NCBI GenBank assembly: GCA_031763025.1
Contig: JASSKH010000028.1
Span: 10,431,359-10,495,358, forward strand
Reading direction: 5' to 3'
Source: Macrocystis pyrifera
Lineage: Eukaryota > Sar > Phaeophyceae > Laminariales > Laminariaceae
DNA length: 64,000 nt
Of this stretch, positions 1 to 14,420 are shown one piece after another (within the stretch, counting starts at the first letter, position 1; each line of letters starts with the position of its first letter). The notes beneath the pieces are model-generated. The model had not been told where the DNA came from and did no database searches. It saw only the letters and a list, made by a program, of their open reading frames with translations. Made by a program: the position numbers and the translations under genes.

Positions 1-989
1 ATTGGAAGTAAGCAAACCTTGTCTACGCACGCCTCCAAAGAAGTCCAACGACAATCGGCTGCATACCGCGCTGGGTTGAGTTTCACCGCGCTTGGCTCTT
101 TTTGGCAGAGATGCGTTGCCACCGTTCCCGTCCTGCGTCCCCCCGCGGACAGTGTCGCGTACGGAGACGTGTGCGTGAACCGGCGGAACCGGTGCATGGG
201 GGCTGAGGGGGCTGCGACGATAGCCGAGCGTGCGTCTTGGACCCAGCACTCACGAGTAAACCCTGGGGCGTCCGTGCTGTTGCTGGGACCTAGGTTTACC
301 TGTAGCTGTCTGCCACGTGCTGCTATTGGCTTTACACGGCACCTGTAGTTTTTCCCAGCGACAGGAAGTTGTGTCGGCGCCGCCATCTCTGTTGTGTTGG
401 CCGCCTGTTCTTGGCCTCGTATGTCTGCCCGCTGCCCTAAGCCCTTGAGGGCGCGAGCCCCGGCCTGAGTTTGATGCCGGTGTTTGCTATGCCTCCATTT
501 GAAGGTGGTGATGGCGGTGGTGGCGGCGCGTTCAGACGTCCAGCCAGCTTTGCGAAACGTATCTGCCTGTCTCCGTTTCGCTCTCCGCGCTCCGCCTGTT
601 TTGGTTTTCATTGTGTTGGCGTCGTGGTGGCGCGGCGACGAATCAAGACGAGACGAGACGACACTAATATGCACGAACGAACCGAAACGATTCGAAACGA
701 AACAAAACGAAATGAACCGAACCGAACCGAAACGAAACGACACTAAAATTAAGTGAACGGGACGAACCGGAACGACACGGAACGAAACGGAACGAAGAAA
801 AACGAAGCAGGACGGAGCAAAACGAACCGAATTTGGACGAAACCAAACGAAACCAAACGATACGAGACGGCACAGCACGAGATGAAACGGAACGAAACGA
901 AACGACACAAAATCAAATCGAACGGTACAAACAAACCGAAACATCTCTTCTCGTACGCGTTTCTCTTCTGGGCGGGGTACCCTGTACAG
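1..989. other. Region upstream of the first recognised exon
   Basis: I see no convincing coding exon here. The first placed exon downstream begins at a 3' splice site, so earlier exons of the plus-strand gene must lie here unrecognised or left of the window. Open frames here have irregular composition and lack the alanine-rich helical character of the later exons. The right third is filled by a pentanucleotide-like AACGA array. Confidence 0.5.
653..945. repeat. AACGA / AACCGA simple-sequence array
   Basis: About 290 bp is made almost wholly of degenerate AACGA, AACCGA and GACGA units. It probably lies in the intron before the exon at 990. Open frames through it in several frames are artefacts of the repeat. 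A related array of the opposite strand sense (TTCGG units) sits in a later intron of the same gene at about 16,500-16,860. Confidence 0.85.
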
Positions 990-3900
990 GTGGCGCACCC
1001 AGCCGCCCTCTCTCGAGGGCGCTCGATCATGCAGTACGTGGCGCTTGTCGAGTGCCTGCAGCTGGTCCGAAAGCTGGCGGCGAAAGCCGGGGGGGTGGTG
1101 GCGGCGGCAGCGACGGCGGCAGCAGCAACTGCGGCGCCAGGCAAGGTGGCAAACGCCGCGCAGAGAGGCGGAGTGGCGGCGGCAGCTGGCCCCGCGGCAG
1201 TGAGGGGCATGGAGGACCTCGCGCACGCGCTTGGCGCCCTGGAAGCGCTGCTTTCGGAAGGGGCGGGTGATACCTCTGCCTCAGGTGAGAATGGCGCGGG
1301 AGACACCGGAGGAGCTTCGAGCCGTTGGTTGGGGTTCCGTTGGAGTTGCCGTGGGGGTTGCCGTAAGTAGACAGATACTGCTACCTGTACGGTAGTATTC
1401 GGAGCCTCCTGCGTGGCGTGGATGCTTATCGTTTTTGTGTGCCCTTGTTTGCTGCGCTCCCGGACTCCCGTCGACGATGTTGCAGTGTGCGTGGTACGGC
1501 GTGTGTGTATTGCGAATTTGCGCGTCCGTCTTCTGTCCGCTGCTACGACGAAAACCGAAAAAATAAACGCGATGATGCGCAGATTGGTCAGGAAGGACAC
1601 ACGGCAGCACCCGCCGTGTACCTCCGTCCCGCGCCTTGCCGCTTGATTAGCCCTTCGCGCACCAGCCGCGTCTACGGAGCAAACCCCTCTCAAATACCGC
1701 CTAGCCATGCGCAGATACGCGAAAATACCCCAAGCGGCGAGCACGGCAGCGTTTTTTTTTTTCGTGGTGGTGATTTTGTTCTAAACGCGCTGGCTTTGCC
1801 TCTACGGACGCCCCCCGTTGACCCCCTTCAGTATCCCCCCCGAGGGTCTACGTATGTCCATACGACTACGGCCATGCATGACATAAGTACACCCCCCCCC
1901 CTCCCCTCTGAACGCGACGCGATAGGCATCCAGCCTGGTATCAGGAAGGGAGACCGGAAGAAGCGCTTGCAAGGGTTTGAAGTGCTCCTGGCAAAGGCGG
2001 AGGCGAAGACCGGTGCTTCCGACGCCGCCGCCACCCCCACCACCGCCGCCGCTGCCGCCGCCGCTTCCCCCAGCGTCGACGAAGAAGTCAGCAGCGATAA
2101 CCCTAGCGTGGCCGCCGCCATTTCGGCCCACCGCGGACGGGAGGCGGCGCGCGATAAGCGCCCTCGTGGGGGTCTGGCGCCGTCGCTTGTGAGGCTCCTC
2201 TGGGAGCACCAGCTGCCGGCGGCGCTCGCGGCTGGGGTGGCAGCAGCCGCGCTAGCCTCCGAGAAGGAGGCGGCGGTGGCGGCGATGGTGAGGGCGAGAG
2301 GGGATGCGGCAGTGGCGGCGGCGGGGGGTGTGGGGGGGGCGGGAGCGGGCGGGGAGAGAGAGCGGAGGCGAGGGCGGGGAGGAAGGGCCCGCTTCGGTGG
2401 CTGCCGCACTTGTGTTCACCGCTGTCCGGCAGGTGATGAAGTTGTCGTAGTTGTTGTCGTCAATGGTGGTGTTGATGTTGGGGGTATTGGTGGTGGAGGT
2501 GGTGATTGTTGTTGTTGTTGTTGTTGTTCTGAACCCGACGATGATGATGAACCCGATGAACCCGACTACGCCCGCGTTGCATCGCATCGGCTGTACCAAG
2601 ACCGCCTCCCCAAATCTCCCCACCCTATGTGCATCTTCGTGTCTCCGCCGAGTCGCCGTCGCCCTCCCTTCCTCCCTCCCTCCCTCCCTCCTTCCTTCCT
2701 TCCTTCCTTCCCCCCCCCCCCGTCCGTCCGTCCGCTGCCGCTTGTCCTTCCACCGTATCTCCCGATCGACTCAACCATACCCAACCCGACCCGACCCATC
2801 CTGACTCCACCCAACCCTATCCGGATATCAGGTAACGCTGCGGCTGCTGCGTGGCGCGGGCGACCCTCTGTCAGGCGCGCTTGTGTTCGCCGGACAACCC
2901 AGGTCAATGGCTGCCCTCGCGTACGCCCTAGATCCTTCCTCTCTCGTAACTCCTGTCGGACCGGAGGGGTCGGCCACTATGGAAGCTCTGGCAGACGGGC
3001 TCGACGAGGTGCGTACCGCTGCTGCACTGCGTGATTTGCTAGGTTGCTGGTACGTTATTGCTGTGCTGCTGCTGGCACGTGACTGCTGTTGTGGTGCTAT
3101 TGATACGTAACTGCGGCATTGCTGACACGTAGCTGCTGAGCAGCTGAGCGTGGCTGCGGCGATGATACGTAGCTGCTGTGCTGCTGGCACGTAACTGCGG
3201 TACTAAAACGCGCCGACTGAGGGTGCAAGCAGGCACGCAGCCAGGCAGGGACTTCATTGCGTTCGGTTCCGTTCGGTGGCGCCGATGCTGTTGCCCGAGC
3301 AGGCTAATGTAGCGCAGCCGGGCAGTTGTCTTGCTCTTACAGGTCAACGCCTGTGATTTTGCGGCACGTCTTGGTGTGTGTAGTGATATTTGGCTGGCTT
3401 GGTTTTGGTGCGAGGCACGTTGTATCAGTCTCGGTAGCCGTGCCGCTCGCTGGTTGGGCGCTTTCACGTGTAGCGTATGAAGGTGGGAGGCGATACGGTG
3501 GGACAGACTATTATAGTCCCCTCCCCTCCCTCCCTCCCCGAAGCCTGCGCCACTCGGTTGCCCCTGACTGCTTGCTTTCTTTCTGTGCAAGCAAGAACTG
3601 CAGTAGGCGGAACTACGATGCCCACCGCTCCCCGCCTATATACCTTGAAAGGCTTTTTTGGAATATTTTGCGGGGGCGGATTAAGTGACGGACCGAGCAA
3701 GTACGGCAACTTAACTCAGCTCAACTCACCCCCCCTTTCCCCCCTGCGCCCTTTCCCCCCTCATTTCCCGCCCTCCTTCCTTTTTTGCCTTTTTGGGCCC
3801 CTTTATTTTTATTTTTATTTTCTTCCACGCTTGATTGTTGATTGGTTCATTGGTTGGTTGGGATGCGGGGCGGCAGACTCTTGTGACGCCAGGAGGGACC

Positions 3901-6900
3901 GCCCGCTTGCTTGTGCGCAGCTGCCAGGCGTTGTCGGCGGCGGACCTCGCTCTCACTTCCTACCCCAGCGGTGCAGACACCGTCGGAGGGTCAGCGGGCG
4001 GCGCAAGTGACGCTGGGGGCGGCGGCAGTGGGGGAGCGGGCGGGGTCGCGTTCTTGTCTGGAGGCGCGGAGGGGGACATGACCGCGACTTTGCGGAAGCT
4101 GCATGAGCTGGGGCCGTCTCTGGCCGGCAGGTGTGTTGGTTTTCGAAATAGACTAGCTGGTCGTGGGTGTTTCGACCGGGCTGATAGAGACAAGAAGAGG
4201 AGGGAGACGGATGCACCGTTTCACGCTTGAGCGGCAAAACTAAGTGTTGTTGTTTTGTATTTCTCGTTCTTGTTGTTAATCTGTCGTATCTTGAAATCAA
4301 CATATATATATATTCATATTTCGCCTTTGGATCGTTGTCTGCCCCGTGTTGTCGCTCCCCGCCTGCCTACCCTGCCCTGCCCTGGTTTTTCTTCGCCCTG
4401 CTTTGCTCTGCGCTACCCACAACGAAAGGTCCTCCGCATGCGAGGTCATCTGCCGGCACACGCTGTCAGCGGTGGTGCACCCGCCGCCGGGGGGGGGGCG
4501 GGCGGCCGTGACCGTGACGACGTCGCTCCTGCTGTGGGTGCTCGAGGCGGACCAGGAGTCCTGCTCGGACGTGTTGGCGGAGCGGTGGGGGTCGCTGAGG
4601 GCGAGAGTGTCGACGCTGGCGGGAGAGGTAGGCGGCGAGAGGCAGTAAGTAGTGCCAGGTACCTGGTAGTGTTTAGTAGTGTGTGTGGTCATACCTGGTA
4701 GGTACAACTTGTCTTTTCGTTGAACACCATGGTGCTTGCAGAGATTGTGCGTGTGTTGTTGTTGCCTTGCGCCTTTTCCAGGAGGCAGCGGCGACACATG
4801 GCTTTGAGGGAGGTGGAGTTTGTCGGTGACTAGAGAGGGGGGGAGAGGGAGGGTGGGCGGGGGGGGGGGGGGGGGAGAGCGAGGCTTTGTGTCGAGACGG
4901 CGGAGGTAATGCCTCTTAACGGAGCGTCGTTTTTAGTATTGAGACTTTTTGACGTGCTTTATGTTTGTTTGCTTGTTTGTGCTCGTTTTTTTTTCGTCAG
5001 TCTTGAACAATCCTGTTTGATTTCTGTTCGACTCGCCACTTGGTACTCCTGTTCACATCGGCTCGCTCTCCTCCCCCCCCCCCCCCCTCCCTGCTGACCC
5101 CTCTCTCTCCCTCTCTCTCTCCCATATCCCTGTCTCCACCCCTCCCTCCGTCCATTTTGCCCCCAAACTTGTCGCGGTGGGCTGGATCCGTCGGCACTAC
5201 GCATCGCGCATGGCACCTCCGCTCCCTGCAATGACATTAATGAATTATTCCTCGTCTTGAAAAAGGTTGGCTGGGCGGACAGCCTCTCCCACCGCCTGTA
5301 CCTGTTCTCTAAGGCCATGGAGATGGTGGCCTCGGACAGGGGGGAGAGGGGAGGGGCCGTCGACAAGAGCAAGGGTAAGGGTGGCAGCGGCAGCGGCAGC
5401 GGCAGCGGCAGCGGCGCGGGGCGCGGCACGGGGGACGACCTGCCGCGCGCGGGGGAGATGATGGCGGGACTGGCGAGGCAATCCCAAACACTCGCCGTCT
5501 ACATCGGCCTGGAAGATGCACCGGACGCGTCTGGTGAGAGAAATGCCGCAGAAAAGTTGGCCGTGCCGTGTTTATATCGCGGCAGGGTGGGCGGGCTTAG
5601 TGGGTCTGGATGGAGGAAGGAAGGGATAGAGGAGGGAGTACCCACCCCCACTTTGCGCTGTGTGTGCTTTTGCCGAATTCACTTGAGGTTCGTTTTCTCT
5701 AGTTTTTTTCATTCCCACGGACTGCGTCTCAGTCGTTGTCCGCGTTGTTGGCGTTGTCCGCGAGGCGGAGCGTTCTGCGTGTGCTGGGTACCGAGGGACC
5801 GGATCTTGTGTCTTGGTGCGCTCCAGAGGTTTTGTCCCCTGCCTCCCGCGTTGTCCCACGGTTGCGTTTTCGCGCCATTGCACCACCCCTCCTCCCGAGC
5901 GTTGCTCTGCTTGTTTTTTGGTGCACGAACTGGCCCTTTTATGTCGCCTTTGCTGTCCAACGTGCTCACGGTGCGCTCACCCCCTCACGTTTCCCCGTCT
6001 CACCCCTGCCCCAAACCCACCCTTCTAAACCTCACCCGACCGCCCCTCCCTCCCCCTGTTTGTTCCGACCGGGGCGTGGACGGTAACACTAGGGGCGGGA
6101 GATGCGCCGCCACGCGACTCAGCCGCTACCGTCACCGACGGTCGCACCAACGGGGGGTCCAGGAAGCCACCTGCTCCCGCCCTGCAGCCCCGGACGGAGG
6201 AAGAGCGACGCCGCGCCGCCGCGCCGGTGATCGTCGCCCTCACCCTCCGCCTCAAGGTCCTGGCCCTCGCCGCGTCGCGGGGCCTCGGCGCGAGCTACCC
6301 GGCTTTCGCGGGCGGCGCAGCGGTTCCCGCGCTCGCGGGTTTGGTAGAGATTCTGGCGTTTGGGCTGGCGAAGGCCGGGGCTAACCGCGCGCTGGCGCAC
6401 CGGGTGCGACTGGCACGGGCGGGGCGTGCGGCAGTGGCCGCCAGGGCGGAGCTGACGGTGGCTTCCGCCCGCGCTCGCTTCTCCACCGCGCGCCTTCGCA
6501 AGGCGGAAGAAGAGAAGAAAGCCGAGGCGGCCGTGGCAGCTGCTGCAGAAGCTGCGGCTGCTGGTAAGAAAGCGGAAGCTGAGAAGACAGCGGCGGCGGC
6601 AGCGGCGGCCGCGCCGCCGCCGCCGCCCCCCCCTCCACCGCTATCGGCAGGCGGTCCGCCAGGTCTGCTACCGCTCCCACCGCCGCCGCCACCACCGCCG
6701 CCGCCGCCACCGCCGCCGACGGTGGCGGCGTCGCCCAAGCCTTCGTCGCCGTCACCGCCTCCGCCCCCTCCGCACCCCACGGCTGCGGCACCGGTGGCGG
6801 CTTCGGATCCTTCCCCTCCCCAGCAGCCTCCACGACTGAAGGACCCGTCGAAGGAGCCGCTGCTGCTGGTGGGCGACCTGTTCACGACGCCGGGACCCGG

Positions 6901-9900
6901 AGAGGCGGAGGAGGCTGAGCTCCGCTGGGAGCTGGAGGATGGAGGGCGCGTTTCGGAACAAAGGGGACTCGAGGTAGGGTCCTGGGGGTGGGATGGGGAG
7001 AGTGGATTGAGGGGGGGGGGGGGGGGAGGGGATTGGAGGAGGAAGAGTGAGTTTTTTTTTGTGTCTTGTGTTTTTCTCTGGCTGACGTTGACGTTGGGTT
7101 TTCGTGTTTTGCTAGAACAAGATGAGCGCTTGTGTGGATTCGCTCGACGTTTCCGCTTTTCTGTAATATGGTGCCGCGGCGACAGCGACAGCGATGTTTG
7201 GTGTTTGCCCCCTGTCAGTTTTTTTTTTTTTTTTTTTTTTTGGTGTTCTTCCGAGGCATTGCCTACCGTAGACTCGCCGCAGAGAGTCCCTGGCCACCAT
7301 GGTGATTTTCAATCGTGGTAGTTATAGTTGTTGTCGGTGAGACGGGGTGTCTCGTAATTGGGGGGGGAGGGAAGGCTTGGGCCTTTGTCTCCGATCCCTG
7401 CTCGCCGTCCTCCTCCGAGTCGTCCAACAATGCATTGCCCCAGTCTACTGTAGGCTGATCGCTACTTCTGATTATAATTGTTGGCATCAACGACGACGGC
7501 TTTGACGGCCTTGCAGCTCCTCAGACGGGCAATATAATAGGACGAGACCCTGACGCTCATGGTCCGTGTTGGTTGGGTCGACAACAAGTATCACCACGCT
7601 CACGCTCACGCTCACGCTCACGCTCCCCACGTCGTCTTCCACCGCTCCCTTCCCCAACACGTACACGCTTATGTCCGTGTGCTGTGTGGGTAACGTGTGT
7701 ATGTGGTCAGGCGGCCGAACACGAGGCGCGTTTGCTGGCCTGCGCGTTGCCGGCTCTGCGGCTGCTACGGCACTGCCTCGGCCGCCTTTCTGACGCGGGC
7801 GCCAAGCCTCCGGTGGGGCCGCTGGACGCCGTGGGGGCTCTGCTGGACTTTGAGGTGGGAGGGTTTGGTTTCGTTGTTTTTAGTGTTTTCATGTGTGTGT
7901 TGTGTTGATTTTATGTTGATTTTATTTCACTGCCATACGTTGTTTTTTATATTCGTTGTTCATCCTTTTGTACTTTTTGTTCTGTTTTTTTTCTTGTTTT
8001 TTTTTTACTTGTCGGTGGTTACTTTTTGCGCGTTGTGCTGTTCTTGGCGAGGCAGGACAATTGCGAACTTTCACGGAGCTTAGCTACCCAGCCAGCCAGC
8101 CGAACTTCGTGCCCGTAGCCCAATTCGCGCAAAACTCGTCGGGCCCCTCGTCTACCCACGGCTTATCCCTTTTGAGACCTCAGAAGGGAAATGTGTAAAA
8201 AATCTGCCACGATTACTGCCTCAACAACACGCAACATCCCGGACTGGTGGGGGGTTAGGAAGCGTGTCAGAAGTGCAACGCAAGGATACGTAAAAACAGG
8301 CGCGCAGCGTGCTGATGCATGTACTTCTGCACGGAGTTCCTAGACGGGTGCATGTACCACTTTTTCCGTGTTTTAGGTCGCTCTACCTCTTATGTCTGGG
8401 TCCCAAAGAGTTGATTAATCATATGCGGTTTCAAAACCTCGAGGTGCCATGACCCCCCCCCCCCCCCACACTCTTGTCCATTGGCCCTTTCTTTCTAAAC
8501 CAATTATCCCTTGTTGTCCACGAAGTTCTACCTCCTCACCCGCCCCCCCTTCCCCTCCCCCCCTCCCCCGTTTCCTCTGGCTGTTCTTCCTTCTTCCCCT
8601 TCCCCTCATCCTCGTTCTCATCCTCCCTCCAGGCGGCACTGGCGATGCTCCCCCTGGACCCTCCTTCTTCCCCGCCGCCTGGACCCGGAGCGGCGGCGAA
8701 GACCCCGGCGACGGAGCCGTGGGACTTCGGCGCAACACCCTCGGTGGGCCTCGCCTTGCGCGCCGAGGCCCTCGTGCTCAGTTCCTGCCGCCTGTGGTGC
8801 CCGCCCCGCCCGTGGTCCCGGCTCCGCAGCGGCGGCGTCGGCGGCAGCGGTGGCGGCGGAAAGAGGTTTGGCGGTAGCTTCCTCCACAGGGCGTCCGCGC
8901 ACGCGCTCGCATGCCCCGCGAACCACGCCAGCGGAGCGCGTCTCCTTCTTGCCCTCCTTCCCCCTGAGAGCCCGGCGCCACTGCACCGGCTGGTGTTGCC
9001 GGTGGCCACAGCGGCCGCTGCTGCGGCCGGAGTAGCGGCAGCCGCGGCGGCTGACGCCGCCGCCGGCGGTGGTGGCGATGGAGGCACGGAGGGGGGGGAC
9101 AGCGGGAGGGCGAGCCTGGGGCGGCTGGTCGGGCGCGTGCACACGGCGGCTGCTTTGGAGAAGTCGGAAGGGCTGCGGCGGCAGGCGGTGTCGGCGCTGG
9201 AGAACCGCGTCGGAGAGATGCTCAAGAGTTGGGATACGTGTATCGCCGGGGATCTTTCCCGGGGTGGTGTTGGTGGTGGTGAGGATGGGGATGCTTCGCA
9301 GGGGGAGGATGAAGATGAGGCGTCGGTTGGCGGTGGGGGTTGGGGTGGAGGCGGGAGCGGGTGGCGGCCGTCGATTGAGGCGAACCCTCTTCTCGCCGTT
9401 ACCGCTCCCGAGCTGGTGAATGTGCCGGCCGTGGTGGTTAGCCTGTGCCACTCGTCCTCGCCGGTGCTGCAGCGGAGGGTGCTGGACCTGGCGAGGAGGT
9501 GCGGTGCAAGAGACACACAGAGTGGCTGGCAGAGAGAGAGGCGGAGCGAGAGGCCGAGAGAAGCAAAGGGATAGAAAGAAAGGCAGAGAGAGGGTGAAAG
9601 AGGGAGAAAACATATCAGAGAGACGCAGAAAGAGAGATAGACAAGGGGACAGGGAGAAACATAAAAGAGAGAGAGCTGGGGGAGGAGGAGAGAGAGTGAT
9701 ATTGCGAAAGAGACCGTTGTCAAGACGGGGCGGTGGCATGGCGTCACCGTGCGCCCTTGCTGTTACTGCGTGCGCATATATATAAATATGTATATGTATA
9801 TATATTCCACTTACGCCTCCACGAAACCCGCCATTACGGCTTATTTACTCTCAACTCTCGGCGCTTGTTGCTAGATTCCTGGATTCGTGATCCTTGGTTG

Positions 9901-12837
9901 TGTTTTAACCTGTTTTTTTTTTATTGTTGACTGTTGCGAACACAGGGCTGTGGGCATCGGACCGATGACGGCGCGGGCCCTCTGCGCGGCTCTCGTGCGG
10001 TCGCTGATCGGCTGCATCGAGCGCTACATCGAAGAGGCGCAGCCGCTCGGAGGAAGGGTAAGCCGTTGTCCCCCGTGTGCGCCGCGCCCCAGCCCCCGCC
10101 CCCGATATCGACCCCGACCCCTATCAGTAGCGTTTACGACTTGGCTCGGCTTCGAAAAAATCGATAGTCCACACTAAGTCCTCATTAAATCTTCTTTCCG
10201 ATAAAATTCTCAGTCGGTCGGGGTTAGGTTTATTACGGAGGACCATATTAAATGGACCCAGCGGATTTACTTTTGATTTGTGTCGTTCCAGAATTTTTAT
10301 CTCCGGGCCCATTTTTCCCGTTGTTTTATGGAGGAAATATATCGGCATCTGGACTATTTATCACCGATAAAGATTTACGCAGGGATGCTATATAAGCGTG
10401 GTAGGTTCCACAGAAAGCTAAGGACTTCAGCTTTCCAACGATGCTACTTGTAGGCGAAAGTGTGGAGTTGGGCATGAGGCAGAGGTGGGCTTAGTGGGCA
10501 GTGGTGTCCGTCTTTGAACGCGTTTATCTCAGAAACTACCGGGAGTCTCGGCAAACTTTTCTGTTTGTTCTGCGCCCCGTATTGTAGGGATCCCAGCAAT
10601 GCCAAATATTCGTCATTCGTATGAGACCTCGGCTTGAAAACTGCTCCCGCCTTCGAAAACAGTAGATTGTGAGGACACATTTTCACCGACCTTTACCTCA
10701 CCCTCAACCATATACCTTCGGCTATAAGTAGCATCGTTGGAAAGCTGGGTTCTTCACCTGTCAGTAGGTGCTACCCATGCTTTAAGCATCGCTGTGTGTG
10801 TCTCTGTGGCTCCGAATTAGTCCAGCTGTAAGTTCGTTACTTCGTAAAATATGTACTGAGTGTATGTCGCAAATTCATAATTTTGAAACGAAAAAAAGAA
10901 ATCCCGTGGGTCCATATGTTATAGTCCTCCGTAATAGTGTTCACAGTAAATTATACTTGAATTCTACTTTCGTCGGAGCGGGGCCAAGACCTAGACAGCC
11001 CTCAACCCCGACCCCTTGCTGACGCCCACTTACGTGTTATCTACACCAACCATAGTTCTGCGCCGGTGTACGGCTGGTTGATATTTCCACTGCCGATTTC
11101 ACATCAGTAGCGTTTTTTTTTGCGTTGCCGTTGCTGCCGTATATAGTGAGGGGTGCTCGAAGGCAAGACGCGCCTTGCGCTCCTTTCGGTGCCGGTGCGT
11201 TTTTTTTTTTGTTCCTTGTTTCTGCAAGATGCCGAGCGTTTTTTGTGTGCAGGCAGCCAGCTCCTCGAGTTTTGTTTCTCGCCGATCTGCCGCCGCAGGC
11301 AGAAGGGAGGGGGAAAGGTCAGCTAGTGGTGGTCGTGGGTCAACGTTGTTTTTGGTGTTGGTTGTGTTGGTGGTTCATGTGGTGATGGTGGTGGCGGCGT
11401 TTTTAGTGGTAATGTTGTTGTTGGTGGTGGTGGTGTTGGCGTAGGTGTTGTTTTGTTGTTGTTTGAAGGAAGTCAATGCCGAGGGAAGGAAGCGGCGGCG
11501 TCAGCGTCATTTTTGGTTGAAAAGCAGAGGAAGGGACAAGACAAGTCCTGCCCGCGCACGCACGGCTCCCCCCCCCCCGCCTCATGGCCTTCCCCCCGAA
11601 CGCCTTCCCGCCTATACCTCCACACGTATTGATACCCTCCTCCTGCTCCCTCCCTCCCTCCTTTCCCCCCTCCCTTCCTCCCTCGCTCCCCTCCTCGCTC
11701 TCCGTCTGCCCTCGCATTCTCTCCTTCCAACACATACGCAACCGAAACAGTCCGAGAAAGACCGGGACGCTTCTCGGGAGTGTGTGTGCCGCGTCCTCGG
11801 GGTGATCATGGCTGTCGCAGACAAGCCTCGATCGGCGGCGGGTCGGGTTGGTCTGCTTCTCGGCGGCGTGGTGGAAGCTTTGATGCCTTGCCTGGGCCTG
11901 CCCAAGCCGGAGGTCATTCGCTCCGCTCTAGAGGTACGTTTGTATCGCCCCCCCCCCCCCCAGCTCTTCCCACGAGATACGCGTCGTGAGGATAGTGCCA
12001 GGTGTTGATTGTTACCAGGTATTTTTGTATTTTTTGCATCCCATGCCGACTTGAACGAGTGTGGTACTTAAAGTCGTAGGTGTTGATCGGTGTTTCTGTT
12101 TTTTTTTTGTGTTTTTGCTTCCCATGCCAACTTTTTACGAGTCACCAGCGTCTTTACTATGCGCGCTCCACCCCCCCTACTGTCTTGTCTGGCCGCTTCT
12201 GCTCCTACTCTATCTGCTGCGATGTACACCTCCTCTGGGTACCACAGCATGGTGTCGCCGCCGCCGCCGCCCATCACCTCTTTCCTCGGCCTACTGTGAT
12301 GCGGCGCTGCCTCCATCCCTGTGTCCGTCCCCAGTCAAAGATCGGAGACGTCGGTTGACAAGCAGCCGTGAAGGACCGCCCTACACTTGAAGTAATATTT
12401 TTTTAAGTGACAAAGACCTTCACGGAAACTTGACGGGAACTTGACGGGTCAAAACTACTGGCACAGGGGGCCATAGTAATCAAAATCTACGATTGGAAAA
12501 AAAAAAAAACACATAACCGGTATTCCCCTAGTATGTTTACCTACCACTTTTGGTTTTGATCACTAATGTGTATCCCTTCGTGACAGCGTAGACCGTCAAC
12601 CGACACGTTTTCTTCCCGTTCTCCTTTGCTGACCGGATTGTAGGTTCTGTGCTGCTTTGTGGAAGGCCCCCGGGTTTCGGAAGTGAGGCGTTATTCGGAG
12701 CCGGCCTGCTCTTTCGGAACGCTGGCGACAGCGGCGAGGAACGTCGTGGCAAAGTGGTGCGTGGGGCGTTGATGGTGTTGGTGGTGCTGGTTTGGGTCTT
12801 GCGATTGTTGGGGTTGGCGTTGTTGAAGTTTTTGTGC

Positions 12838-12876
<39 letters not shown>

Positions 12877-14369
12877 TTGTTGGTGTTGGTGGTAGGGGGC
12901 TTACCTGGTCGTGGTTGCATGTGGTATTCGCATTCCTTTGCCCGCGCACACCCGTTCACTCCCCTTTTCACCTTCACCTTCCCCAGCCCCCCCCCCTCCC
13001 TCAAATCCATCCCTCCCGAACCCCACCCTCCCCCTGTGTACCCGCCCCCGTGTTTGTGTATTACCTGCTTAAAATAACTTATTGAGTTGTTTGAGGTGTC
13101 TTTACTAGGAGTAGGAACAGTGCTCCATCTCGAAAGGAATGCGTGGTCAACGGTCAAATGACTAAAGCAAGCAGCAAATGAGAACCCCTCCCCCCGCCCC
13201 TGCCCACCCCCGCCTCCGCAGGCACCGCGTCGACCTTCACGTGCACGCCTGGGGAGCCCGGCTTCTGGCGACGCTGGCGGCCCAGCCATCATGCGCGGCT
13301 GACGCTCTGCAAGCCCTCAAGCCGAGGGGGGCAGAAGCGGCGGGGGTGGAAGCGCAGGAGGGAAAAACCACCATGCTCCTGCCGCGCCTGTACGCGGGTC
13401 TGCAGAAGGGCCTGGAAGATACAGGTCAGGGGAAGGGGGTGCGGGGCTGGAGGTTGGGGTGGGATGGGGGGCCGGGGGGGGGGGGAGAGGTGGGAGGGCC
13501 GGGGGTAGGAGGCGGAAAGCGAGGGGGGGGGGGGGCTGATGGTTGGCTGGTGTAGAGGGGCGGGGGGGGGAGGGTTTGGGGGGGGGGGGGGGGGGGGGGG
13601 GGTGGGGGGGCGTACTCACTTGTTGCTTGCCGTAGTAATTTGGCCATTGACCACGCATCCCATTCGAGACGGAGCGGGGGGAGAGGCGTGTACTCGGTAT
13701 CATGCGTGGCCGCAGTCGTATGACGAACGGGGAGGGGGAGGGGGGGATCAGGATGGACGAGGGACGAGGTCCAGTATTTCTTGTGAATAATATACTGGTA
13801 TTGATATTATCTTGGACTGAGCACTCGGTACGTAGCTTTTTTTTTCGGTTACTGTGGAGCCCCCCCACTGCTGTCCCTTTTGTGGACAAAAGCATACCCC
13901 CCCCCGCCATATGGCCCAGCACCATCACTATTATTCCCCATCCAATGATGATATTTTGGTGTTGATTGTTGTAATGGAGTCACTCTTTGCTCGGTCTATT
14001 CGGTATGGGTTCCTCTCACGCGGTGTGGGTGGACATGAAATACACAGTTTCAAAATCACAATCAATCCCGTTGTCGAAATCACAATCAAAATTAAAACCA
14101 AATCCGATCTCAAAATCAAAATCAAGATCAAACTCAGAACTCAAAATCAACGTGAAAACAGGTAATCGCTACCGGCACCGGCTGTCCCTGTTGAAGGGGG
14201 GCAAGGCGCAGGAGCAAAAGGGGCTGGACCTGGACAGGAAGGTCCTCCGTCTCGTCAGAGCCGCTTGTTGGGCAGTACAGGTGTGACCCTACCCGCGCAT
14301 GTTATGGAGGGGAGGGGGGGGGGGGGTTGGAGGGGTGGAGGGGAGGGGAGGGGGGGGGAAGGGAGGGAG

Positions 14370-14420
<51 letters not shown>

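Noticed and set aside
664-1744. Long open frames on both strands over the AACGA array
   Set aside because: They are translations of a pentanucleotide-like repeat that is open in most frames, with biased composition and no domain.
4781-4812. Possible 32-bp exon after a TTTTCCAG site
   Set aside because: Its length would break the phase between the exons ending 4,627 and starting 5,266, which join correctly without it.
6295-6885. Minus-strand Gly/Ala-rich frame opposite the poly-Pro exon
   Set aside because: It is the mirror of the GC-rich plus-strand exon, whose splice sites and phase fit its neighbours on the plus strand.
10124-11022. Short frames sharing a GP-VLRN-like pattern on opposite strands
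   Set aside because: They are translations of the two arms of the inverted-repeat element at 10,233-10,934, not a protein family.
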